Source of the DNA: Saururus chinensis
Lineage: Eukaryota > Streptophyta > Magnoliopsida > Piperales > Saururaceae
DNA length: 64,000 bases
Assembly: GCA_035235625.1 (NCBI GenBank)
Contig: CP141149.1
Coordinates: forward strand, 9,020,893-9,084,892
Reading direction: 5' to 3'
Part shown: positions 36,001-47,789 of the stretch, piece by piece
How positions within the stretch are numbered: the first letter of the stretch is position 1
Layout: every line of letters starts with the position of its first letter
Translations under genes and position numbers: made by a program
Notes under the pieces: generated by a model
Seen by the model: only the letters and a program-made list of their open reading frames with translations
Told to the model about the DNA's origin: nothing
The model's database searches: none

Positions 36001-37195
36001 TGTTCAAACTTCCATTCTAAGTTTCTCATAGTGGTCCAGGGTACTATTAGAAATTAATCATTCCCTTTTCGGTTTGAATTCAGGCACGCACTCAATTAAT
36101 CACCAATCTGTCAAATAGCACAATTAAGTACATATTGATCTATCTATCTATCAATAAAGTTATTGGGATTTGTTTATTAAACACCAATCAATCCATTAGA
36201 CAAAACAATCATTCATTCAAGTTATTATGATCAATGAAGCCTACCAATCGATCTATCATCACAACGGATGATTAATAGGTCAACTATTAAAAATCTCAAA
36301 AAACATTCATCATAAATAAATCTATTCTCAAGGATCCTAATAATTAATTCTTGTTGATCTCATTCTAAATTGATCGCTTTTGAATAGTAATTGTAATTTT
36401 TATCCAAAATAAAAGAATATATGAGGTATATGTGTTGTAAATTGGTTTATTTCGATGAACAAAATACTATGTACATTATTAGTATTAAGGTCTAATTAGA
36501 TTAGTATTGCGTTTGAGTTAGATTTGGAATGTAAAGACTTGAAAATATGAGCAAATATGTTATGAAGTTTAAAAATGAAGACTATTTTGAGTGTCAAACT
36601 TCAAAGGTATATTTTCACACATATTTATACAAATCACTTAGGATTTGACTGGAATAATCTAAGGGATAGATTTTGGGAGTTTGGGGGAAAAGATGGTAAA
36701 AAATGGCAAAATTTTTCATAAAAAATTGATTTGTTTTGAACACACTAATGAATTAATCAATTTTTAATTGGATTAGTTTTGAGATTGTTTACCTAAGGGA
36801 CAAAACAATTGTTCGCTTGGGAGAAAGATTGATTGCTATGAGCTTTGTTCAAATAAAAAAGTAAGAGTTTAATATCCGTTTAGATGGTGATAGTGGATCA
36901 CTATATTGTCTCTAGTCTAATTATCTTGTAAAGATAAATATTAGGAGTTCTAACCTCAATGTGCAGAAATTTCTAATTGACAACATAAACTCATTATCAA
37001 TGTATTAACTATCGATCTATCAACCATTAAATCAAATCAAGCACGCAAAATACATATAAACACAAAGATTTAATGTGGAAAATCTAAACTCGAGTAAAAA
37101 ACTACGATAGCTTCAGAAGGTCAAATAAATGTACTAGTCAGCAAGAACTTATAAGATCCAAAAAGTATCTATTAACATACAAGGATTTAACGTGG
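36001..37195. other. AT-rich repeat DNA, no gene seen
   Basis: Phrases such as GATCTATCTATCTATC, CCAATCGATCTATC and TATCGATCTATC recur. The last 200 bp (37020-37195) look like the end of a copia-type repeat (CACAAAGATTTAATGTGGAAAA twice in variant form). No coding similarity is found. Confidence 0.45.
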
Positions 37196-37932
37196 AAGAA
37201 TTCTTTTTATAGATTCTATGTGGAATATTTAGATTAGAAGTTCTTACTTCTTCAACCTCATAAGGTGATAACTTGTCTATTGAAATTCTTTTTGAAATAT
37301 ATTTTCTTGAAGAAACACTTCCTTTATTAGAATAATTTGTGATATTAAGTTTTGTGCTTGTATTATTAGAAAATCTTATTTCATTATCTCCTTCTGGAGT
37401 TTATACAATTTGATCTAAATTCCTATTTATTATAGGTTGTTGTGGAATGACTCCTTGTATATTCCATCTTTTTGGGAATTGAATTTCATCCCATTCAATT
37501 GTTCTTCTATTGTTCTTCTAACTGCAACATTAGATTTTTTAAGATTTATTTCAAGTAGGGTAGTTTTACCTTTGTTGTATATAAGCCTTATATTAGTTGT
37601 TAAGGTATTCATGACCTTATAATAAATATGATAAGCAATATTTATATGCTCATATCCTTGTTTAAAGTCATAACCCATATATTCTAGATCTTAAGTAGCA
37701 TCATCTAGAATGTAATTATTAGACAAAGATAAACATACATTAGGAAAACAATCAAAATAGATTGGACCATTAGATAAACTAGATTCAATAACACCTATAA
37801 TAGATTGCTAAAAATTTAAGCATCTAGCATAATGTAAGCATAAAATTGAAAAAGTATTTAAAACCTTTAACTTTGGAAGGTTTAAATACTTGTTTAATTT
37901 TATGCTTACGTGATGCTAGATGCTTAAATTTA
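37196..37932 (-). pseudogene. Endogenous pararetrovirus fragment (movement protein region)
   Basis: On minus, the frame at 37678-37430 (GYDFKQGYEHINIAYHIYYK) and the sequence to 37800 correspond to the movement-protein C-terminal part and the following linker seen at 57700-58480. Caulimovirid movement proteins form tubules through plasmodesmata. The fragment is isolated from the main copies. It contains stops and ends at its right side in a hairpin formed by 37805-37860 and 37870-37932. Confidence 0.75.
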
Positions 37933-39644
37933 TATGGAACTTTAGAATAATGTAGAACAAGCTATTTCTAACAATCCTATCAGTTCAAATCACATTGAAA
38001 TCTATTGAATAATAACTAAAAACCAAAAAATTGGATTTAGTACTCACCTTGTTAGCGAATAAGAACTCGATTTGATGCAAAAATCCTGTCTTAAAGCATG
38101 CAAAATCTCTTCAAATCGCCTCCAATCACTCTTAGTAACTATTTAGAAGAGTTTGGAGTGAAATAGATTAGAAATGAAGCGTGGTCAATTTTAAAACAGT
38201 GCTTCGACATGAAAAACCAGACCAGAGATCGATCAATTGATCTTGAAATAGATGCAATTTTTTAATTTCTAAAAATAATAAAATTGTAAAAATTCAAAAA
38301 TTTCTATAAAAATTCGAATAAATTTCTAAAAATATTTAAATATGTTTTCCATTTGAATAAAAATTTTATGACCACCAAACTAAAATTAAAAATCAAATAA
38401 TGAAAATAAGCATAGTTGATCAATTTTTATGCTTATTTAATCAATTTTACTTTCAAATAAGTGCACCCATAGATTATGTTCATTAATACCTTACCTTAAA
38501 TAAGTAAACCCCATTGCTATGTTGTTGTCAATTTTATTCTCTTCTTTTTGACCCATTAATTTTCTTTTATTATTTTTTGAAAACAACCACAAATGTAATC
38601 AACTCTTGTCTCTTTTAATTTTGAATCTCGCAAGATCGCTCTTAACCAAACTAAGAAAAATTTGTTCAGACCCTAGTAAAAACTAAGTTCATATTTTGCA
38701 ACTCTCTTTAACTAGAATGAATGTACATGATTTTCCTAAAATGGAGAAAAATAATTAAAAGCTCATAAGATATATGCCCATGCCTTTTCTTGAGTTATGA
38801 TATTTTCCCTCAATTTATTTTTATAAGGCTTGGTTTTTTCTAAATTCTCTCTACTTGCATCATTTATTTTTCCATTCTTTTCTTTAATTTTTTTTTTCAT
38901 TCATTTTTTTTAATGTCAAGTGGATGTGAACTTTACACTAGCTTAGGCCGACCTAAGTATGTAGCCTTTCCTCATTATCTTTACAAAGACAATTCCCATA
39001 CCTAAAGTTATTAAAGTACATAAGACTCATAAGCATTGAACTATATTAGAGAGATTTTTCTTTTTCTTTTGAATTATAAATAAAAATCTAGCTAAAGATC
39101 CTCTAATTTGATCACCTAGACTCCACTAAAATCCAAATGCCTACACCAACTTATATTTAAGTATTTTCTCTTGATGTTCATACTTAAAAATGACTTGAGT
39201 CTCAACATGATGTGTGTATGTTTTAAAAATAGACAATTGCAACATCAAGCAAAAGAAAATCAAATTGATATTCACTCTCCTTGGTATATCCTTCGCTTCG
39301 TTAAAGTATGTTTGGCCACTAATCGTGTTTCTTTTTCAGCTTAAAAGAAAATTAATCTCAATATGTCTCAAGAGCTGAACTAATAAAAAACCAAAGCAAA
39401 GCCAATTGCAAACTCAACAAAAAGGTACACTAATTTTTTTGTGTTTTTTATCATATTCTATTTTTTTCAATTTAAAACCTATGAATTAAAAGGCATGTAA
39501 AACAATGTAAAATGGGATAAAACTAAAAAATTGAATGTGTAAACAATAGAAAGAATTAAACGAAGGACACAAATCATACAATCTTACTTATAGATTTGAA
39601 AGTCCTTAGCCTTGCCTAGCCAACTAATCCTAAGGCAACCTAAG
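37933..39644. other. AT-rich DNA, no gene seen
   Basis: There is no coding similarity. A short palindrome, ATCGATCAATTGAT, occurs near 38234. Pyrimidine-rich stretches lie at 38790-38900. It may be part of an unknown retroelement. Confidence 0.4.
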
Positions 39645-41325
39645 ATAGAACTTTTATTGACAATAAGAGAATTTGTACAAGAGATGGATTAAAGAAGGAC
39701 AAAAGAAAGAAAAGATTACAAAAGAAAAAGAGAAAAGATTTACAAGAGAGAAGAGTAGGGAAAGAAGGACTTGGCTGGGAAAGGCTTGTCCTTCCAATTA
39801 CAATATACTCTTTATATTGATACTTTGGGTAGTATATAAAAAAAATAAAGAAATAATAAAGAAAGAAAAGGAGGATAAAAATTCTTATCCCTAAAGAATC
39901 CTCTTTAAGAGTTGTTAGAAATAATACATAAAGTTTGATTACTTTATGCTCTTTGCTCTTCATCTTCAATAATGCTTCATCTTCAATTATTTATAAAGTA
40001 GATTACTTTATGATCTTTGTTATTGAATAATGCATAAAGATATACTTGTTTATGTCTTCCTTATCTTGTAGTCACTGAGAGTCTTCTTTTGCTTTTGTCC
40101 ATTCTTTTATGCTTATATTAGCATAAATGTCTCTATCATTCTTTTTGTCCATTATGGTCAATATTTTATTTCTTTATGTCATCTTCATAAAGATGAATCG
40201 ATTCCACGATATATTCATCCCTATCTTCATTGCTTTGAGCAAAATCCTTTATTTATGTGTCATTGATTTGGGCAATATTTTCTTCATCATCTGGGAATGT
40301 AGCCAATAATTATTGCTGCATAATATCCCTTCCTTTCTTCCTCAATTCTGTGGAGGATAGATTGGGATATCTCATCTGCAATTTTTTCTGTACAATATCC
40401 ATTAGGTTTAACTTATGATAAGAAGTAACTTCATCTTAGGATTTTATTTCCCCTTTTGATTTTTTAATAGAAAACTTAATTTCTTCTCATTCTTGTTCTT
40501 GTCTTGGCATACTATGCCACCATCTATAATAAGATCTTCAGGCCAGACATGGTAGATTCAAGTTATCTTTGTCACATTCATATGCCCATGCCCAAATCCA
40601 TAGGAGATTGAAAATTATGATGAAAGATAAAATCATTTGTTCAGGAATATTCTATGAAATTTTATAATTTTGCTGATAAGGAGATATTGTGTCCTATATA
40701 ATTTAGGAAAATAATTTTCATTTGGGCCACAATTTGCCCACGAGTGATACAACCAATTTGGTAAGTCTAATAAGGCTATATTGTTGGCCACAAATACAAA
40801 CCAAGTATGTTTTTTGACTCATATAGAAAAATGAAAATTTCCATGCATCAATATAGTCTTAGTAATTATATTCAATATCCCTCGCAAATTGGATACTTCT
40901 GCATTTATTAGGGTGTAATCCCCAATTTCAAATTTTCATAATATTTTGTATATAAGCTTTGCTATTAGAAATTGGAGATTTTGTTTTATCCTGTATTCTC
41001 TTTGCATGAGTAATTGTGACTGAATAAGCCTGAATGAGTATGGATTCATAAATCCATTTAGCTTTTCCTCCTCTAATTGGGAGATTATGAGCACTATCAA
41101 TATATTTTTGTGCTATATAATTGGGATCATTGATCCATTTGATATCCTATGTATTAAGAGTCATAATTGGAATAAAATTTGGTTTCTTTAAGAAGGGATT
41201 CATGGGTTTTGACTTAAGAACCTCCTTAACTGATTTAGAGTTGTTCGCTTCATTATTATTCAAAAATTTTGAGGATTGGAGATACAAATTGGCCTCTCCC
41301 TCTACCTGTACCCCTTCCTTCGCTA

Positions 41326-41940
41326 TTAGCCTCGGGGTTTAACCAAGCTTTCATTATCACTGTAAAAATTCACTGGAAAAAAATTAGAAAGAGTGTTGGA
41401 TTCTCCCTTTGTATGTTTTATTCTAAAATCAAAATTATATAAAATTGCTTCCCATCTAGCAAATATTTGTTTTGATGCTAAATTTTTAACATCTTTTTTA
41501 ATTATATATATGCATAACATGTCTTTTATTTTTGAAGCCACAAATTTTTGCTTTTCTTTTGGAGTTATTAACAAAACATTTCAAACTATTAGCATATGTT
41601 CCAGAATTGAATCACATAATTGATTTTTAAAATCATTTAATAAGACTTTGATGGAAATAGATAACTTATTCTTTATTTTAAAACAATTTTTTGGGTCACA
41701 AATGATCTCAAATTTGTTATATTTCCAAACAACTTGGCTTTTTGGCAAAGCTACAACCATCACTGGATTTGATGTGTCTTTATCCGTAGCTAGACACTTG
41801 GGAGTAGCTTGGAATTCTTGAGGATCCAAGTCTTTGTAGTTTTTATAGTGTTTTGCTACACTGTATGCTTCATTGCTAATGACTCCACAATATTGTGTTT
41901 TTGTCTTACCAAACGTGGAAAGAGTAGTATCATTGTTCAA
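41326..41940 (-). pseudogene. Viral post-RT block and RNase H remnant
   Basis: Two adjacent open frames. The first (41940-41581) contains QYCGVISNEAYSVAKHYKNY and DLDPQEFQATPKC, a block I cannot assign. The second (41574-41326) ends FARWEAILYNFDFRIKHTKG, the usual end of caulimovirid RNase H. The order differs from the forward array, where the same unassigned block lies far downstream of RNase H. Confidence 0.65.
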
Positions 41941-41975
41941 ATTTTTATAATAATATGAAATATAATTTAGGCCTC

Positions 41976-42266
41976 TTAAAAACCTTTGTAATTATTTTTA
42001 TTCTTAATTTCATCAGGAAATTTAGAGGCAAATAGAATACTTCTACTAATAGATAATTTTTTTTCCCTTCCCATGTAAATACTATGTCCAAGAAATCTTA
42101 TTTTTTCTTGAAATTTTTTTGTTTTTGGAGTAGAAACTACCAATCCATTATTTTTAATGGCTTTTATGAAAATATTCATATGTTGATCAATTGTCTTTGA
42201 AAAAATTAAAATACCATCAATATAGACAATAGAAAAGTGACTATAAGGGACAGAAATCTCATTCAT
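41976..42266 (-). pseudogene. Viral reverse transcriptase, C-terminal half
   Basis: The open frame contains the catalytic-site segment IVYIDGILIFSK, where the second aspartate of the YxDD motif is replaced by Gly, then IRFLGHSIYMG and FASKFPDEI. The palm and fingers upstream (42270-42800) are broken by stops. Reverse transcriptase copies the viral pregenomic RNA; this copy cannot. Confidence 0.85.
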
Positions 42267-45002
42267 AATATTTCATGATTATGATGGAGCATTTTCAATC
42301 CATCTTATGAAAATCAAATTATGCAACTTATATTTGCTAATATCTTGACTTTAAGTCAAGCTACAATAAGTCTTTTTCATTAGGAATGGACATCTTATAC
42401 ATTTTAATACATTATTTAAAAGTTAGTAGTTTATAACTTGTCTAAGAATTCAGCTTTCTTTTTCAGAATGTTTATTTACATAAAATACAGCACAACTCCA
42501 AGGGAGTAATATTTTTTTATTAAAGTTTTATCTATTAAGGACTGAATTTATGTTTTGCAAAGATCTAGATATTCTTTATTCATTTGTATTAGTCTAGCCT
42601 TTGGTTGGGATAGACTCTTCATCATAGTCATCAATATATGATAAAGTAACTATGTGTTTCTTTCTATTCTAGATTGCAGTAGGTAAATAAATCACTACAA
42701 ATTTCTTTCTTCATAGTTTCTTCAAATTTTTTAATCATATTTTTAATTCTTAAAGTATTAGTTGTTTAGGCATCTTTCCTTGATATAATTCTTCTTTCTA
42801 AGAATTTACTTATTTTTCTTTGAATATAAAAGTTTCTTTAATTTGATTGATTAATTTGGTTTAGGATTGTTTTATGAATTGGAATAATATTTCCTTACCA
42901 TTTATAGTGGTTTTTATTTCTCTGTGATTGATTTTATCAATTGATTGGATCATATTTAGAAAAGTTGTCCCTGAAATCATATATTTGAGTCAAATCTTTA
43001 ACCAAGATTGTATGAATACAAACTACCTAATTGTTAATATAGGCATTGGATAATTCATATTTTATATCCATTTTACTATCATTTGTAGTACTTGGATTTT
43101 GAGTTGTAATTAACACTTTTTTTACATAATTCACGTCTATTTCTAAGTTTATCACATTACCATTGAATTCCCTTTTAATAATTAATTTTATAACCCCCTT
43201 ATGATGAGTTAAATTATTTATAACATGTAGTTGATTATTAATATTTTTATTAAGATTATTGTCTCCTATCCTAATTACAGGTTTTGGATTGTTGCATCTA
43301 TTAGCAATGTCCTTTCTGTTTATATTTGTAACAAGTAATTTCTTTAATCTTCTCTTTATTCTTTTCCGTTTTTTTCCTTTTTACATATGCCCTTTTAGAC
43401 TTAGATTTCTTATTAGCTTTAATATCTTGGATTATAGCGGATTTATCATTAGTCAAGACATTTATGCTCAAATTATTATATGTTTTCTCAACAAAATTGG
43501 AAGCTATAATTTAGCGAAACTTAATTCGTGTGATATAAATTTATTATGAGTTTTCTCAAAATTTTCTAAAGAGTTAATCTCATAAGATAATGAGATATTA
43601 TCATTTTGTAAATTATTATTGTTATTTGAAGGACAAGAATTATTGCTATCCTTATTTTCTTCTTTATTAGAAGATATATCTTCATCATAGGGTTTTCAAG
43701 ATTCTCTTAATTATAATTATTTTCCTTATTAGATTTTTTAGAAGAGGAGATGCCATTAATTTGCATCTTGTCTTTATTTAATGGACCAGACTTTGTATTA
43801 GTCTCATTTTCTTTTATAATTTAATATTTTTTTCGGTGAAAGTGTTATCTTTTAAGACCTCCTTAATTTTCTGCTTAATTCCTCCATATTTTTAATTGTA
43901 TCTTCTTGGTTGTAGGTTTAGGAATATCATTAGGAAATTTATTTATCTAGATTTCTTTCATGTAAGAAATTTCTTTTAATTGATTTTCTTGAGAATTTGA
44001 TTGATGAGAATCATTAGTTTTCACCATTTTATTAAGCTTTGACAAGGAATATTATAATTCCCTTTCTTCCACAATTATATCATAGGTACTATAGTTTAAA
44101 AACCGTTCTTACTCTGTTGCTATCATCAATAAGAATAGTCTGTTCAATAGTTTTTACTCACATACTAGTTTTGTAATCAAAAGTTCAATATTATAAATCC
44201 TTTTGGGATCTACATCAGGTAGATGTGAATTTCTGAGATGATTCTCAACATTGAAAAATTCCACGACTTAAGAATTCTTAATAAAATTTTCTTGTTTATG
44301 AAGTATTTTTGAAAATATTAATGATAAGTCAAAAGTGCTCACAAGTTTTCAGAAAACTAGATAAGGTCTATAAGGAAAATTGGAAAAGAGATTAGAATAG
44401 TCCTTTTGCAAAAAGTAATTCTAACCAGTGAAAAAGATGAGAAAACAGTTGAAACACTTGCTATTTCAAACCAAATGGTAAACAAATTAAAATCCTATTT
44501 CTACCCATCATGATAAAATTGGCTGCACTTCATCCTTTACATTAACCATCAAGGATAAAATTGACACAAATAAAAAACAAATGAGGAAAAATGGCTAAGT
44601 CCCTTTAACAAAATCAGAACACGGGATAATATCTTAGCTCTATCCATTTCAAGTGGAAATAAGAATGACATATATACCATATCACTTTTGACTTAAAGTA
44701 AGAAATGAGATGCATGCCATATCATGATAGGCAGGAATAAGAAAGTAATTCATAAGCCATATTTTATAGTAACAAGTGGAAGGTGAAGAGAAAACAAAAA
44801 GGGAAATCACTTCTTTCCCCTACATACTTGACCGTGTCCTCACAAACACATGTGAAGCACACACTTACCCCTCTATAATCTTCATGCCTCATCTACCATT
44901 TCATATGTAAAGGGAAAATTAAGGTGGACAAGAAGAAGGAAAGGACAAAGAGAACTTTTATTAACAATAAGAGAATTTGTACAAGAGGATGATTAAAGAA
45001 TG

Positions 45003-46640
45003 ATCAATCAATTTTGAACTATAGCAAACTTTTTCGAACATTGTTGATTGATCAATTGTTTTAGCAAAATGATTGATTGACACTTGAAAATTCAATGTGT
45101 AAAACGAAGCCAAGAGTTTATCGATCTATCCTAGAGTTGATAGATCGATCAATTGAAATTGTAATTTAATAGGAACAAAGATCGATTGATTGTCTTAGGG
45201 AACGATCTATAAATGGTGCCAAAATAAGACTTTTTTGGTTTTATTTAGATTCCTAGTTGGAGTCATATTCTTTTTAAGACATGAGAGTCTAATAAAAGGG
45301 CTTGGAACATGGCAAAAGGAAGAGGGAAGCTTGGAAAAATTAGAGAGCTTGTGTGGAGTTTCTTTAATGGAGTTTTAAGAAAATTAATTTTCTAGAGAGA
45401 TTTTGTTTACCTTATTCAAAAGTGTGATTAGAAGTGAGATAAGTGCACACAAACACATGTGAGACATTGTGTTTGATGAAGATTGTTGCTGAGAGGTTAA
45501 GGAGAAAGATTATTCTATCAAAAGGAGGAAGTGAAATATTTACATTGATCGAAGAGCACAAATAGGAGGAGAAGGTAAAACTATTACTAGTAAACAACCA
45601 AGGAGTGGCTGATTTAGAATCAAGGTAGTGTGAAGAACTATTCATTTGAAGAAAAAAGAATCTTGATTCTTTGTAATCGGTGATTCTATAATCACAAGTT
45701 ATATAGTGCATAGTTGATCTAGATAGAGTATCTTGTGGTTTTTCCCTAATTGGGTTTTCACTTAAAAGATTCTTGTGTTTTGCTTGTTGATTTGATAGTA
45801 ATTTTTCTTTAGAACACGTAGGAATTAGGCACGTTGAATTAAACAAAATTTGTGTTTATATTGTTTAAAATGGGAAGATAAATCTTGTAACTTAATTGTG
45901 GGTTTGAGGCATTTTATTTTTCTCAGTTTGGGTATGCCATACACATTGATTACAAACCAATCAGTGGTATTTGAGGCTATTTTAATATTCATGAGATTAT
46001 TCTAGTGTTTTAGAGTTTTTTTAGTGTTTTTAGTTACCATGGAATTTAAAAATGTGCTTAGCTTATTTTTATTTGTTTCAAATTTTGTTTTGGCTAGGAA
46101 TGATTATGTTTTTGATGAATTGAAGATGCTTAGAATAAAAATTTGTGCTATGGAACATGAAAATTCTAAATTGTGCATGATAAGTCTTTGTGTGAACAAA
46201 AGTCTTTAATTTCTTAAGAAAATTTAAAAGATTGGAAGAGGAATTGAAAACTTCTAATTTAAATTGAAAGAGTTTGTTAAAGAAAAGGATAAATTAGATA
46301 AAATTATCTTTTTGAACAATTTGGAGGTGACAAAAGTGGTTTAAAGTATGTAGGACAAGAGAACATAAATTCACTAGAATGCATTAAATTTATTAAGGTT
46401 AGATATTTGAACGATAATGATGTTAATACCTCAATTTCTAACCTATTGGCTACATAACAATTGCCTAAGAAGGAACTAGCGACTAAATTTGAGGCTAGAA
46501 CGAATTACTGAAAAGGCCATAAATTGTGAGAGATGATGTTAAATTTGACTTGCTTGGACAAATGAAATGGAGGGGTAGAAACTTAAGAGAACTTAGTGAG
46601 AATGTTCAAAACATCTAGCATCACGCAAGGGAACTCAGTG
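45003..46640 (+). mobile_element. Sirevirus-like copia fragment (LTR end, PBS, gag start)
   Basis: Between the two viral copies lies sequence typical of a Sirevirus 5' LTR (GGTTTTTCCCTAATTGGGTTTTC near 45737, ATTGATTACAAACCAATCAG near 45945) with a degenerate initiator tRNA-Met primer site (GTGGTATTTGAGG, about 45964). A broken gag-like coiled coil follows (FDELKMLRIKICAMEHENSK at 46105, KEFVKEKDKLDKI near 46280). Stops and frameshifts are frequent, the 3' part is missing, and the right border with viral sequence lies near 46640. Confidence 0.55.
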
Positions 46641-47409
46641 AGGAATATTCCACCTGGAATTTATAACAAGAATTCTTCTCCTACTCCTATAGAGATGGAA
46701 TTCCAAATTAATATTCATCAATCTGAATTTAAGGTTGATAAAAAAAATGATTAATCAAGAATTTTATTTACCCAAAAATAAAAAAATTTAGGGATTTGTA
46801 TTTTAATTCCTTTACTAAAACTAAAATTATGGAATACAAAGAAATGTATTATAAGTTTTATTTGACAACATGATTATTATTCCTTTTAAAGAATGGTTTT
46901 TAACTTATAGTCGTATGATATAGTTGTAGAATAAACAGAATTATTATATTCCTTGTCAAAGCTTAATAAAATGATGGAAACTAATGATTCTCATCAATCA
47001 AGTTCTCAAGTAAATCAATTAAAGTAAATTTCCTATAAGAAAGAAATCCAGATAAACAAATCTCCTACTGATATTCTTAAACCTACAACTGGAGAATATA
47101 CAATTAAAAAAGATGGAGTGATTAAGAAGACAATTATTGAGGTCTTAAAAGACAATAATTTAACTAATAAGGAGACAATTAATGAGGACTTAAAGACAAT
47201 AATTTGACTAAGAAAATTTACTACACTATAAAAGGAAAAGAGAATAATTCTCTAGAAAATCTTGACAAAACTCATAATAAATTAAGCATAAATATGTTGA
47301 CTAATGATCAACCTATTAGAATTCAAGATCTTAAAACTAAAAAGAAAAATAAATCCTGATTTAAAAGAGCATATGAAAAAAGGTCAAAAGTAGAAAAAAC
47401 AAAGAAAAA

Positions 47410-47480
47410 AATTAAGGAAGTTTACTTGTTATAAATGTAGACAAAAAGGTCATTATGCCAATATATGCAAAATCCCTAAA
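47410..47480 (+). pseudogene. Viral coat-protein zinc knuckle
   Basis: TCYKCRQKGHYANICK is an intact CX2CX4HX4C knuckle at the coat-protein C-terminal end, preceded by a lysine-rich stretch. It binds viral RNA in this family. Surrounding frames contain stops. Confidence 0.85.
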
Positions 47481-47789
47481 TCTGTAACTAATACAAAAAA
47501 TAATAATCTTAATAAAGATAGTAAAAATTCAATAAATAACACTCCTTAAAACTCAAGTATAAATGTCATGACTAATAGTCAATCTACTCAAGATCCTAAC
47601 ACAATCATTGAAGACTCTCAAAACTCTAAGAAAGAAAAATTACTAAAGAGGATATAAACCATGAAATTCATAAGTTAAAAGGAGAAATAAAAGATTTAAA
47701 TATTGAAAATATAAAAATGTAAAATTCTAGGGAACCTGTTATCAATAAAGGAAATGAAAATTATTTACAAATCATAAATAATCTCACTA

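Larger units (their letters stand above)
39645..45002 (-). mobile_element. Endogenous pararetrovirus, inverted near-unit copy
   Basis: Read from 45002 leftwards: intergenic region (45002-44400), start of the movement protein (44400-44110), coat protein with zinc knuckle CYKYKQKGH (to about 43290), aspartic protease region (about 43250-42950), reverse transcriptase (about 42800-41976), an unassigned conserved block (41940-41581), the RNase H C-terminal part (41574-41326), a long decayed tail, and the intergenic region again (40000-39645). The order and zinc-knuckle coat protein fit Caulimoviridae. Both ends carry the same short sequence around AACTTTTATTRACAATAAGAG. Frames are broken throughout, and about 1 kb of movement protein is missing at about 44100. 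Confidence 0.85.

Noticed and set aside
39640-39969. Hydrophobic minus-strand ORF of 109 codons
   Set aside because: It covers the viral intergenic promoter region and is not conserved as a frame in the forward copy at 56490-56770.
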